A stretch of DNA of 64,000 nucleotides from Macrocystis pyrifera (Eukaryota; Sar; Phaeophyceae; Laminariales; Laminariaceae): positions 8,236,737-8,300,736 of the forward strand of contig JASSKH010000030.1 of NCBI GenBank assembly GCA_031763025.1, written 5' to 3'. A program made the position numbers and the translations under genes. The notes beneath the pieces were generated by a model. It had not been told where the DNA came from. It saw only the letters and a program-made list of their open reading frames with translations, and did no database searches. Positions 1 to 11,000 of the stretch are shown in pieces; position 1 is the first letter of the stretch, and each line of letters starts with the position of its first letter.

Positions 1-1547
1 CAGTACATACATACCAGGTATACATAAACGTACGTACGAGTACGTACCGCCTACTTCCCGTAAAAAATGAACCGGGATACAAGCACGTCCGTGGTCGCGC
101 GGCACTACTGCTCGTACTGGAGGTCGGGATACAGGCCGGATTACAAGCGTTTCGAAGTTCTGGGTTTGTTCCTGACAACCAGGGTTAGCCTAAGGAACGA
201 TCTTAACGAGGAGTGTTTTTCGGTCTTTTTCGGTATTTTCCCGAAATTTCGGTATTTTCCAAAAAACCGAAAAATACCGAAAATATTGAAAAAAAACTAA
301 AAAACAGTCCTAGTTAAGATCGACCCTAAAACCAGCGGGTGGAGGCCGGGGTGGTGGCGGGGTTGGCGTGGGATTTTTGGAGGGCCGCGGCGGCCCCCTA
401 TATTTTCAGGGTCAGTTTGAAGGTTCAGGTCCGGGTGGGATCAGATCAGGTCCGCGTGCGAGTAGTGTGCCAGTGTGCCAAGTTGATCGTGCTTTGTGTC
501 ATCCGAACCCTTGGAACATTCCAGGAAAAGTCCTATCGAATCACCGGTACTCCCTACGTACGTACTGAGACTGCTGCCGTGTCATACGTGGAATAAATAC
601 GTACAGCACCTGGTACGGTATTCGTATACGAACCAGCAAAAACCAGAACCAGAGAGGCTGTATTTCGAACCAAGAGGAGACTTGGCGAGCGAGATGCCGT
701 ACCGTACGCACCTAGGGCACGAAAGAGCACATACTTACAGAGCACGTAGATACATCACACAAAATACGAGTACGTGCTCGTATGATACTGCTTGTTGTAG
801 ATACATGATCACAAACCAACCAAAATATAGACGAGACGTACTACGCAGCTTGCAAAGTTGAGTACCAGGTATCAACTACTTAATCAGTCGAACTCACACC
901 TGACGTATTTCATAAATTTGTAAATGGAACATAGACGAGACGTATTACGCAGCTTTCAACGTTTTCTTATTTTTCCTCTGATTATTTTGGTTGGTAAACT
1001 TTATTAGGAAAAGGAAAAAAGGAACAGGAGAAGGACAAAACATAAAAAAAAACAAGGGAGGGCATCAACAGCAGCGCACCAGAGGGTTCGACTTGGCTCT
1101 GCTTCGACAAAAAGGTTGATACTAATACATGTAAGCGCTCAGTCAACTACGCCCCTGCGCAGAACTTACCCAGGCGGTCGGGGTTAGGGTTGCTCGAGGG
1201 CAGGTGGTTGGGGTTTACAGTAGATTCGAGTACAGCTGTACTACAGTATGTCGCAGACTTGAACTATTATTCCAACCTGGGCCAAGTGGTAAAGACGCTC
1301 CTCGGAAAAAAACAAAAAAACAAACAGAAAAAAATGCAAGCGGGAAAAATGCTCGTACGTACAAACAGCAGTATACTTTCAGGTATATATACACACTGCC
1401 TGCACTGCCCACGTATACTGCAATACCAGCAACCACCCCCGAGTACGTTGATATCCACACGCAACAGTTTCCCGTGTTGAGTGTCACCACAATCAGCTCC
1501 CGCGGCCAGCAACCCACCCAAAGATGGGCGGAATTTAGTGAACATAC
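1..1547. other. Non-coding, short foldback repeats
   Basis: I see no convincing gene here. Positions 184-330 form a foldback: GGTTAG..CGATCTTAAC on the left is mirrored by GTTAAGATCG..CCTAAAACC on the right, around an A/T-rich core with nested CGGTATTTTCC / AAAATACCG arms. A second short inverted repeat (CCAACCAAAATA at about 816, TATTTTGGTTGG at about 985) encloses two copies of an AGACGAGACGTAYTACGCAGCTT motif. TACCAGGTA-type motifs recur. Confidence 0.5.
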
Positions 1548-1721
1548 CTGTTCTTGGTGGAAATCAAACACTCGAACCCTCTCTTCCTCCACCCCTCCGG
1601 CCGTTGTGATCGTAGATACTACTCGGAGGTCATCTTCGAGCGAAGGGTCTCGCAGCGGGCTGTCCTCGAGCGCATCATCCCGGCCTTCGCCTCCCACGAC
1701 CATAGCTTTCACTGAGGCCAA
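1548..1721 (-). CDS. Possible exon of an unrecognised gene
   Basis: A 58-codon open stretch on the minus strand ends at DFHQEQ, directly followed by a textbook 5' splice site (AACAG|GTATGT at 1548/1547) in phase 0. It is rich in Glu, Asp and Arg. No ATG opens the stretch. The first internal ATG is at 1703, and a CCTCAG acceptor lies just upstream, so it could be a first or an internal exon. No family is recognised and I found no partner exon. It lies divergently about 340 bp from the ankyrin gene. Confidence 0.3.
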
Positions 1722-2061
1722 TTGCGATGGGCGAACCGCAGGTAGCCGTGTGGTGTCGGGCGCGATTGGGTGTGTGCTGAGAGATGAAAGAAAGTGCGGG
1801 CAAACACATGAGCCTTCTGTACAAGATGCGGAGGCGGTATATGCTTTGGGGATGATCCAACATCATGAGGGGTGAAGTTGCGCTGGCTCCCGGCTCCCAG
1901 CTCCATTCCGGCCTCCATGCGTGGTATTTAGTAACCAGAGCCCTCGTAGAAGACATGTAGGCAAGGAGGGAGCTCTCTACTGCTTCGGGAAGGTACCGCA
2001 AGGCTCTTCTTTAGAAAGACAAGAGGCATCACGTTTCGAACGGTGATATATCCGAAAAAGT

Positions 2062-3266
2062 ATGAGCAACCGGTCGCGTCAAGCTGCCTTCCACGACGCC
2101 GCGCGAAATGGGTTCAGCGATAGCGTCATGGCCTACATCCAGGCCGGGGGGGTCGACCTGGAGAAGACGGAGAACGGACGTAGCCCCTTGCTCTCCGCGT
2201 GCACCAACGGTCACACAAACGTCGCCAAGGTCCTGCTGTCCGCGGGCGCAAACGTTCACGCTTGCGATCCCGAGTCGTTCTGCTGCATCCACGCCGCGGC
2301 GCTAGGCAACTTTGTCGGCGTCATCGAGGTGCTCCTGGCCAACGGGGCGGACATCGAGGCCGTCGACCACCTCCAGTCCACCCCGCTGCACGCGGCGACG
2401 CTCAGGGCGCACGTCCCGGCGATGAGATACCTGATCCACCGCGGCGCGTATATATCCCCCAGGACTGAGGATCTGAACACGCCGCTCCTGCTGTGCTGCT
2501 CGGTGGGCTACGAAGAGCCTGCGCGGGTGCTCCTGACGCTGGGCGCCAACCCCATGGACCGCAACGACACCGGCGACTCCTGCCTGCTGCTCGCCATCTC
2601 GAACGGCTTCATCCGCATCTCGGAGATGCTCATCGAAAAGGGCGCCGACCCGAACCACCAGGGCTCGAAGCGCATCCCCGTGATCCACGCCGCCAGCGGC
2701 GGCGGCTCCAGGCGAATCGTCACCGCCCTGCTGAAGGCCGGGGCGAGCACCTCCAGCGTAGACGGCGTCAACGGCGGCACGGCCCTCTCTCTCGCGCGGC
2801 GGGTTTCGCGCGCCCGGTCGCCACCCGTCTCCTCCTTCAGGCCGGCGCGCTTGAGACGACCAGGAACGGGTACGGCTTGACGCCCATGGAGGTCCTCGGC
2901 TCCTTGCTGCCGCCAGGGGTAGCCGGGGCGCCGTCCGTTCTCGACGCGGCGTTTGCTGTCCGCTACGCACTCCTCCGCGCCCCCGCTTTCCGAGCCCGCT
3001 CCTGGCTCTGGCCGGTGAGTTTTGACGACAGAGACGAAGCGGCGGCGGTAGCGGCGGTGGCGGCAGCGGTGGTGGCAGCGAAGGTGGAGGTGGATGCGTC
3101 TTCGAACGGTGACGGCCGGAAGGATAGCGATGAGGCCGGGAGAGCGGGGGCGGCGACGGCGAAGGCGGAGGCGGGGGGGCCGGTGGCGGGGGTGGGGGGG
3201 GGGGGGCGAGAGAGGGAGGACCAGGGGTCGATGGCAGCCGTGGGGGGGGTGTCGGGGCGGCAGTGA
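2062..3266 (+). CDS. Ankyrin-repeat protein, frame change in last repeat
   Basis: The start ATG is at 2062 and codes for about 245 residues of tandem ankyrin repeats. At least seven units of about 33 residues can be read (for example residues 38-67, 71-100, 104-133, 137-166, 170-199, 204-234), with typical TPLHAA, VLLANGADIEA and LIEKGADPN signatures. Ankyrin repeats are protein-interaction scaffolds; neither a partner nor a location can be deduced. Near 2795-2810, inside GGTALSLA, the reading frame changes. The first frame runs on as low-complexity Arg/Ser sequence to a stop at 2880. The shifted frame continues the same repeat (ATRLLLQAGALETTRNGYGL) and then an Ala/Glu/Gly-rich tail to a stop at 3266. 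The site is a GCGCGGCGGG run, so an assembly indel, a true frameshift or an unrecognised splice are all possible. No signal peptide or membrane segment is visible. Confidence 0.75.
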
Positions 3267-4837
3267 AGAGTTTTGTGGTACCGTTGCGACCTTGTCGCCC
3301 CAAACGCTGGGGGGAACGTCCATTCGTGTTCTCGGCCATGTGCAGGTGAGGGTGGTTAACCCTCTTCCGTGCTTGAGTATGCAGTACAAGGCGCTTCGCT
3401 CCGCGGGCGGCCTACGCCGCCCGCTACGCTCGCTCAGGAAGGAAAAGTACATCAAATTATGCGAAGCGGACAGAGGTCCATGATTGCAAACTGGCGACTT
3501 GATAATGCCAAGAGTCCCGCCGCCATGCTTCAGGAGAAAACAGCTCGGACGCCACATATATATGCTTCGCGTCGCGGGCGGTTTTCCGCTACGCTCGCTC
3601 ACATGTCGTACGTACATACCCCAGGTAGGGTACTTACCAGGTATTTTTTTTCGATATGCTCTTTGTCTGTACTCGTATATACGAAAGATAAAGCGCAGCA
3701 AGTCACAGCAACACAGCAAAAACAATAAAAATGGGCAATTTTCTAGTAGTGGGGCCTGGGAGAGGCGAAAAAAGAGGAGAGGGAAACATTTCCAAGGCTT
3801 GCGCAGGCATTCTCGATACGGGTCGCTCAAGTTTTCGAGTTTTGTGTTGTTGCCCGTGTCATGTATGTGCTATCTGCTGCGACGCCACCACGAGAGCGCT
3901 GTAGTTGGAACCTCGCCGTGAAAATAGCCACATTCGAAAGATCTTGTGTAGAGCTACATCATAGGCATTTAAACCACCTCAATTCGTCGGAGCATGGGGG
4001 ATATTTATAAATGACCCCAGCCATCCACGACGCTGATGCACCATTCTGATGCAATAATGTAACGACCGTTTGGTCTTCATATTTATGCCCCAACGGTCCT
4101 TACAATTCCGCCACGCTCTTCCCAAAGCCCCTCCCTCGTCTCTTCTCACGTTCGGATTTGGGGGAGTAGGCGCTCTCTCTCTACGACAATAACAAACAGC
4201 TGCTGCACAGACGCTGCAATAACAGCAGCAACGACATAGCTAGTCCCTGTGATCGTACGAGTTCCAACAACAGATGTATATGCTTGCTGTCGGGGTGTCG
4301 AGGTGGCTCTGCCTCTCGTTTATACGTTTGGATTTTTTTGTTCTCGCTCGCAACCGCTTGTCAAGCTTTGCCATCGCTCTACTGGGCATGCTGCTGCTGT
4401 GATCTGTGTCTCCGGTCTCGGGGGTTGTCCGGTGGCATCACACGATTGTGGGCGGCGTACTTGCTGCGTGTCGCAGCTGCTAGCTGCTTGCTGCGCGGTC
4501 GTCAAATGCTCCCTCCATCGAGCAGAGCTTTCTATCTGTCATGAGGCGCTTCTCCTGCAGACACTGCTGCTGTGGCAGGTGTGCCGTGCTGCGATGGGCG
4601 GCGGAATTGACAAAAAGTTCTTCAAGTCATCATCCAATCAGCGTACGAATTATGTCACAATTTGGTTGGTTTTAGTGTGTGATTGGCCTACGTCACAAAG
4701 GTTTCAGGCCCCAACACTGCGAAATTGCCTCTACCAAAATGAAACCGAAAATGCCGGTCCCCTTTCGTGTAATAATTTATTACCTGATGGAACACCTTAC
4801 ACCGGTGAAAAAGAAGAAAAGAAAAAAAGAAAAAATC
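3267..4837. other. Intergenic, duplicated GC-rich motif
   Basis: No supported gene. A GC-rich motif is present twice (about 3385-3440 and 3565-3605: GCTTCGC..GCGGGCGG..CCGCTACGCTCGCTCA). Around 4055-4100 a short foldback pairs ACGACCGTTTGGTC with CCCCAACGGTCCTTAC; the latter motif recurs at about 18187. Long open frames here look like by-products of composition. Confidence 0.4.
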
Positions 4838-5020
4838 CTACAGCAGAGCTTCTCTCTCAGCCTCGTACGCCGCCCGCTCCTCTCGCGACCATCTCGCCAC
4901 CGATTCAGTCCGGGTAAAGCTTTTCTCCCTCTCTTCCGCAGTGAGCCCCGTCGCCCGCCTCGCGTGAAGCCCGGTGCTCACCGTGGACCTCGACGCAAGC
5001 TCGACAATGTTGGTGTTCAT
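4838..5020 (-). CDS. Small charged ORF or last exon, unrecognised
   Basis: From the ATG at 5020 this reads 60 codons to TAG at 4838. The protein is rich in Glu, Arg and Ala (TAEEREKSFTRTESVARW, then SREERAAYEAEREALL) and probably helical. The same frame is open upstream to about 5072 and reads acidic/basic sequence (CDRDESHKREAPR), so this could be a terminal exon rather than a whole gene. I recognise no family. The opposite strand reads only Pro/Arg/Ser-rich sequence. Confidence 0.3.
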   Translation of the reverse strand: MNTNIVELASRSTVSTGLHARRATGLTAEEREKSFTRTESVARWSREERAAYEAEREALL

Positions 5021-5280
5021 TCGGGGTGCCTCCCTCTTGTGACTTTCATCCCGGTCGCAAAAATAAGCACCGCTTGGATATTATCTTACAATCCCGAACG
5101 ACTCTTAAATACTCGTACGTACTCTATCAAAAATCACAAATGGAGGCCAGACAGAGCCTATTGATGCATCCCTCGTGTCTCGAGGCACACGCGACGCCTA
5201 GGCACGAAAGCGGCGACCGCGCTCCTTGCAACTCCCCCTCTACCCGCCAGCATCCGCTGACACCGGCGACGGTGCCAGGT

Positions 5281-5505
5281 TCGCCCGCGCGACCGTGCTC
5301 GGAGTACACGCACGCACACGAAACAAAAGAAGAAAAAAGGAAAGAAGGACTGAAAGTATGGCGAGAAATGGAGAAAACAAAGACCCGCTGGAAGGGTCCG
5401 GCAAGTAATAAAAGGAGGCGATTTCCAAGTGGGAGCTCTGAGAGGCCAGGGATGTACCAACCGAGCACGCTCAGAGATCGAGATCTAAGTAAGTAGTTCT
5501 ATGTA
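5281..5505 (+). repeat. Interspersed repeat, copy 1 (partner at 28.15 kb)
   Basis: About 225 bp, from TCGCCCGCGCGACCGTGCTC to TAAGTAAGTAGTTCTAT, recur almost unchanged and in the same orientation at 28147-28373. Only a handful of differences are visible by eye. The flanks are unrelated, so this is a dispersed or duplicated element with sharp ends. No terminal inverted repeats or coding domain are visible. Confidence 0.75.
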
Positions 5506-5934
5506 GGTACTCATCGGGAGGCTTTGTATAGGATGGGCGCGTGGCGAAGCGGTTGAAACGTTTGAGCGGTGTGCGTTGCTCGCTCGCTTCGACTAGATCG
5601 TTCGTTCGTTCGTTCTTATTCTTCTGCCTGAGGACGAAACTGACAGCGGCAGTGGCTGCTGCTACACTGTGTCCGTAAGCACGTATGCTGTATGCCCCGT
5701 AAGCACGTCTTTTAGAATGGTTTAGGACTGTCTTGAGCCTGATAGGGTACCATCTTGAGTACACTTCGTAGTGCGTAAGGACAAGCACAAAATACGCACC
5801 ACCGGTCGATATTCGTGTAGCCGTAGTCATACCGACGGGTCGTTCTATTTCGCTACAACTATTGCCTCCGGTTGTGCGTTGCCACCTGGGACTCCATCGA
5901 TGAATACCCCCCCGCCGTGCGGTCTTTCGAACCT

Positions 5935-6165
5935 GCCATCCATTTGGAAGAAAATCCCCCTCGAAAGTGGCTCTTCGTAGGATGCAGCTCACCCTTCATG
6001 CGACTTGCCCAACACCTCACTGCTCTTCGCGCTTGGTGTAAGCAATGTCTGCCTGGTCGGTGACAACCCGACATGCTCCGTCCCGGTATTGTAGGGATGC
6101 GAGGGTCTATGACCATGCAACTACGGCCATGCATGACTTGGGTACCCCCCTGCCCCCCTCGCGCC
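5935..6165 (+). repeat. C-tailed SINE-like element, near full length
   Basis: One of the longest copies of a family reading AGGATGCAGCTCACCCTTCA, then TCATGCGACTTGCCCAACAC, TGGTCGGTGAMAACCCGAC, GGCATTGTAGGGATGCGAGG, GTCTATGRYCATRCRACTAC and GGCCATGCATGAYWTGRGTAC, ending in a C-rich tail. It has a constant 3' end, variable 5' ends and no long ORF, as in a SINE or a LINE 3' fragment. No clear tRNA-like A/B box was found. Confidence 0.65.
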
Positions 6166-6529
6166 CTCCCGGGTTGTTAATCTTCCCCAACGGCTTGCTA
6201 GGAAGTGTGCTGATGAATGCTTCGACCCTTTCTATGCCCCACCCTTGTCGCGACCGTGTGTGCCTCCATCCCGTCTCCGTCGATAAAAACTGCCGGTAGG
6301 TACGCGGAAAAATAGCCCCACTGGGCGACGCGCCGCGCTTTCTGGCCCTGTGCTCTTCGAGATTTTATTGTGTGCGATGTAAAACCCTTGGTGCGACGCA
6401 GACTCGCTTGTTTAGGTCGGCCATGCTGTTTCGCCAAGAAGTCCTGTGGAAAGGTACAGTAGTTCGCGAGACACGAGGCGGTGTGCGGGAAAACACCGCA
6501 GCCTGAAGATGCTGGCTGGATTGTAGTAG

Positions 6530-6665
6530 ACATGTTGAGCTGTGGGTGGGCGGTATGTGCGTTGAGCTGTGATACACAGTAGGCGCCTCGAGCGTGGGGT
6601 AGGCCGCAGGCGTGTTGAGTTGTAGAGATAGGCAGTAGGCATGTTGGGCCGTGGAAAGATAAGCA
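6530..6665 (+). repeat. Minisatellite, GTTGAGYTGT units
   Basis: Imperfect tandem units of about 30 bp carry GTTGAGCTGTG or close variants (GTTGAGCTGTGATACACAG, GTTGAGTTGTAGAGATAGG, GTTGGGCCGTGG). Open frames across it reflect the repetition, not a gene. Confidence 0.5.
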
Positions 6666-7789
6666 GTCAGACAATTTCGGCCGCGTGCAACTTCCTCATT
6701 CGCCTTGCCTCTCGGGCGTCTGAGCGCCGCACGATGCCCCCTGGCTTGTAGAAGAAGCAGATGGCGGGCGATAGAGAGGCTGTCGTTTTGAGTCGTGTGG
6801 TTGTAATCGCGACCACGGAAAAGCAGCAGCTGCCATCTTGCTTGAGTAAAGAATAGTATGCGACTTTTACATTGGCCCTGCGTGGCGTTGTAGAAACACG
6901 CAGCACGGGCGGGTGCGCTTCGTGTTATTTGTAGGAGTTTTGGAGGGCTTATTTTCGACTGGTGGCTTTTTCTTTTTTTTGGGGGCGGCTGAAAAACTAT
7001 TTGTGCGCGGCACAAAAGCTAGGCTGGCGAACGCACCGAAACAGAGAAGAGGTATGTTTAGTTCCCGTTATGTAATTCATGTACGGGAAAAAAGGGTGAC
7101 GTTGTTATAAGTCACAGCCGAAAATGAAAAAATCATTTTTTGCCGAAAAGCCCCAGACGCACAAGAAGCTTGAATGGTTGGTGGTTTGCGGTGGGCCGCA
7201 CGGGGAGGGGGGTTATTCCATGCATGGAATCAATCTTCTCCCGTTTTGACTAAATAAACTTAACATCAACCGCCGACGTACAAAGTCAACTAAACTAAAG
7301 GGTTTTCACTTGCATGCCCGTCGCTCGCAACCAAATTACCACCATATAATGTCGCTGCTTGTAGCAAGGGACTCCCCGGGATACAACTCAAGGCCAACAA
7401 ATGTTCTACGTTTCGTTCTGTTTAGTGTTTTTTTTTAGTTTTGAGTTTTCCAAAACCCAAGCGACTTCGCAGCCTGGTCGACACCCCGGAACGTGCAGCA
7501 TGTCTGCAAGCACACATCTTTAGTTAGAGACGGCGCCCAGCCGCGCCCGCCTGTGGCACCCCACCCGTTGTCGATTCGCGAAATGCCTCTCTACTACCGG
7601 CAACCCACTCGATAAACTTGCCGATCAAAACAAAATTGGAGGCACGCGAGGAGCCGGCGTGCTTCCGTCCGCCCATCCACCCCTCGGCCGTACAGCGCGC
7701 GCGCCGCGGATTTTCTACCCGAATCCCGGTCGATAAACCCAAATGCTGTTACGAGAGCGGCCCACCCGCCCTCCGCTCCCCCGCCCCCC

Positions 7790-8050
7790 TTCTGACACGC
7801 GGTGGTATGATATCACTATCCGAAGAGCTCGACCCCTCCCCGCCCTCCGTTTTCCCCCTCACGCGGTGCTACAAACCCACTGTCAGCGGAAGTCAGAGTC
7901 ACCCCTGTATTTTCCTCCCTTCCTCACCACGCAGAGCTACAAACCCACATTCAGAAGAGCTCGGGCATCTAATTCCGTCGCTTCTCCCCCCCCCCCCCCT
8001 TCCCTTTCCCATCCAAGGTGCACAAAATCCCTATCCGAAAAGCTCCGGCG
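7790..8050 (-). repeat. Minisatellite copying the RPN9 stop-codon region
   Basis: Read on the minus strand, the last bases of the RPN9 coding region (CCGGAGCTTTTCGGATAG) recur three more times just downstream. The copies are GAGCTCTTCTGAATGTGGG (about 7950), GACTTCCGCTGACAGTGGG (about 7895) and GAGCTCTTCGGATAGTGA (about 7820). Each is followed by similar TTTGTRGC and GGGAGG spacers. Units are about 65-90 bp. They lie in the presumed 3' UTR or flank. Confidence 0.6.
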
Positions 8051-11000
8051 TCTGCTCCTCAACGTAGATGTGTGCCTCGTTCACGCGCCCTCGCCACTCC
8101 CCCAGGCGCTCGTTTAGGCGCGCGAGTTGAGAGTTCTCGAGCACTCTCGGCTGCACCCAGGTGATGTGCACTAGGCGCTCCACCTCGTCCATGACCCCCC
8201 TCACCAGCTTCAGAGACATGGCGCGCATCACGAGCCATTCCACCTGGGGGTTAGCGCACACGCGTTCAAAAGAAACCACTGGAAAAGCTCAGCGGGGACA
8301 TTCGGAGCGATTTTCCCGAATAAGAAATCCGGCCTGAGTCAGCAAGCAGCACACGACACCTACCAGGTGCTGTCGTAAGGGCATCTATACTGCGATGATA
8401 CACACAACTGTTTACCACGACTGTATCTACAGTATATGTCCTTACTTAACAGCAGGGGTATGTAACAGTACTGAACACCTACTGGACATATACTGCAATA
8501 AATTCTCGATCTCACAGCTTATGTATGTTAATTTCATGAATAACACAGAGACATCTTCATTATGACAAAAAAATGTCCAACTTACAGCAGTGGTATGCAG
8601 CAGTGGACACATACTGCTGTAGTGAGGACATCTACGCCAGCAATAAACACGTATACACCAGGTATATATTATTGCAGTAGATACTTCGAAGTATTAGTGT
8701 AGGACACGTACTTGTTTTAGGACATCCACTGCAACCATAAACATACTGACCTACCGCTGTACGCTGAATGTTTTACTTTGGAAAGGCTGTGCCCTACACT
8801 ATTACGGGGGACCATAGTAAATAGGACCAAATATTTTTTAGTAAAAATAGGAAATATATAGGTTTTTGTGTGTAGCGCAGGCCCTATTTACTTTGGTCCC
8901 CCGTATCCGGATTTAGTATTGCCCTGCACTCAGCCTGAATTTCTTCGTGCCCGTTCTCATAGTATCAAAAAATTGCCCTGAGCCGTGTGTGCACGTGTGG
9001 TATGTGAGCAATTTAGGTGGCCGACGCAATCGAAGCTGACGCAGCGGCGGCAAAGATCGACCAAGATCGGCTCTTGGCCGAGCGAACAAGGACCTAACAA
9101 TCTAACCGGGTAGAATATCGTCGGGTAGGGCTGTTCATAGGACAATATTGTGAAAGGAACGTAGGACAGGATAAGGTCGGACAACAAACGACACGGTATG
9201 ATAAAAGACAACATGGTGGGGTAAGGGAGGATGGGATACCCCACGGCATCCGTAGGGCAGGACGAGATAAGGTAGGGTAGAGGGTACTACGTACCAGGTA
9301 TGCGATATGATGAAATACGGTAGTATACGATAGCACACGCGTCACGATAGGGTTGTATAATAACATGGGATAGAGCAGGATAGGACATGGAAGCAGATCA
9401 TAAATATCATTTGATAGAGGATAGAGGACAAAGAACACAAGCGCATACATATGCTATACAATAGCAAAGGGTGTATGATACATACAATAGATACGGCTAT
9501 GAACAGTACGTAGGGCCACTCAGAAGGCAGGCCAAAGCCCGCACCTGGTCGACGGGAAGCTTGGTGCGGACCGCCACTTCCTCGAAAGGGATATTCCGTT
9601 CTTGGCTGCTACGCTCAAAGACCATGTTCATGAGGCACAGAAGAGCAATCTTCTCCTTGGTGAACGTGGCGCGACTAACCAGAGCTGGCTGCGCCGACAT
9701 CGTCTGCAAAGAACGGCGGCAAGGCAAACAACACGTACGCATCACATCGGGTTTAAAGGAGCCCGGGTCGACTATTAATAGCTCGTATAAAACTGCACCC
9801 AATTTATTGGGGGGGGGGGGAGTACTTGGAATTACTGTTGGGCCATTTATGAAGTATAAATAGAAAAAGGCTTGTTCAGGGGGGGTGACCGGGGTGGAAG
9901 TCGGGGGAGGGGGGGGGGGGGGGGTACCCATGTCATGCATGGCCGTAGTCGTATGACCATAGACCCTCGCATCCCTACAATGCCGGGACGAGGGCGGGGG
10001 GGGGGGGGGGGGGAGGGAGGAGGGGGAAGGGGAAGTCGGTAACCCCATGCACTGCAGCAGGATTTGGGAAACCCCCCGGCTGAAGGGATCGGGTGTACCG
10101 TGATCGGCGGTCGGTGGTCGTTGAATTAATCCCTCTATGGCTTGTACGTACCATTGGCACACGGTTCGCATCCCTCCCCCACCAAAATATATTCAGCCCT
10201 CAATCGACCTATTCTTTCATGGTGGTCCGTGTCTGATCACAGCTTGAAACAGGAAGACATTGACGCCGCCTCTATACAACATGTACAAGATTGTGAAAGA
10301 AAACAGTCGACGGATCGACCACCGAGTGAGCACCCCGCGGATAATCTCATCCTCCAGTACAGTCACAGCTGCAAACCAACCCGAACATATCGAACGCCCA
10401 TATCACCAATCACCAACCACGAAAAAAAAAAAAAAAAAAGTCTAACCCGGCCGAAGAATAAATCGGAAGCACACACCCCTTGCGCGCGAAACCAAGTTGT
10501 GAACGACAAAACAAAACCAAAACAAAAAAAACAAAGAAACAACAAGCATCAAAAATACATACGGGCCTGCCTGGTACAAGTTTTCACACCTCGAACAGAT
10601 CGTACAGATCATGATCTATCTGTAGACAGATCATCTAGTTCCTCACGAAAAACCATCAGTCAAGTTCATTTTTTCTGGCCTAAGACCGCTCTCTACTCCT
10701 GTCGTACCACGCCTCCTTCAAAAACAAATCAAGTTCACACTTCGGACATATCATACACATCATGATCTATCTGATCTGTCTACAGATAGATCGTCTAGTT
10801 CCACACCTGCCGTTGTGAGGAGTTGTGCGGGACCTGGGTAGTACAGACCCAACCCAGGTAACATGGTGCTACAGAGATCATGCAGAATACGCGGGTCTCA
10901 CCCGGCAATATGACGAGCTACAGATAATACAAGATCGTGGAGATATTTTTCTTGGAATATCTCGACCATCAAGTGGGAATGATCTACAAACGATCTATCT

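Noticed and set aside
2302-3339. Long minus-strand Pro/Arg-rich frame opposite the ankyrin gene
   Set aside because: An antisense by-product of GC-rich coding sequence; the ankyrin frame on the plus strand is clearly the real one.
9094-9450. Minus-strand frame rich in Tyr, Pro, Leu and Ser resembling a membrane protein
   Set aside because: It derives from degenerate GGATAGG/TAGGAC repeats within an RPN9 intron.
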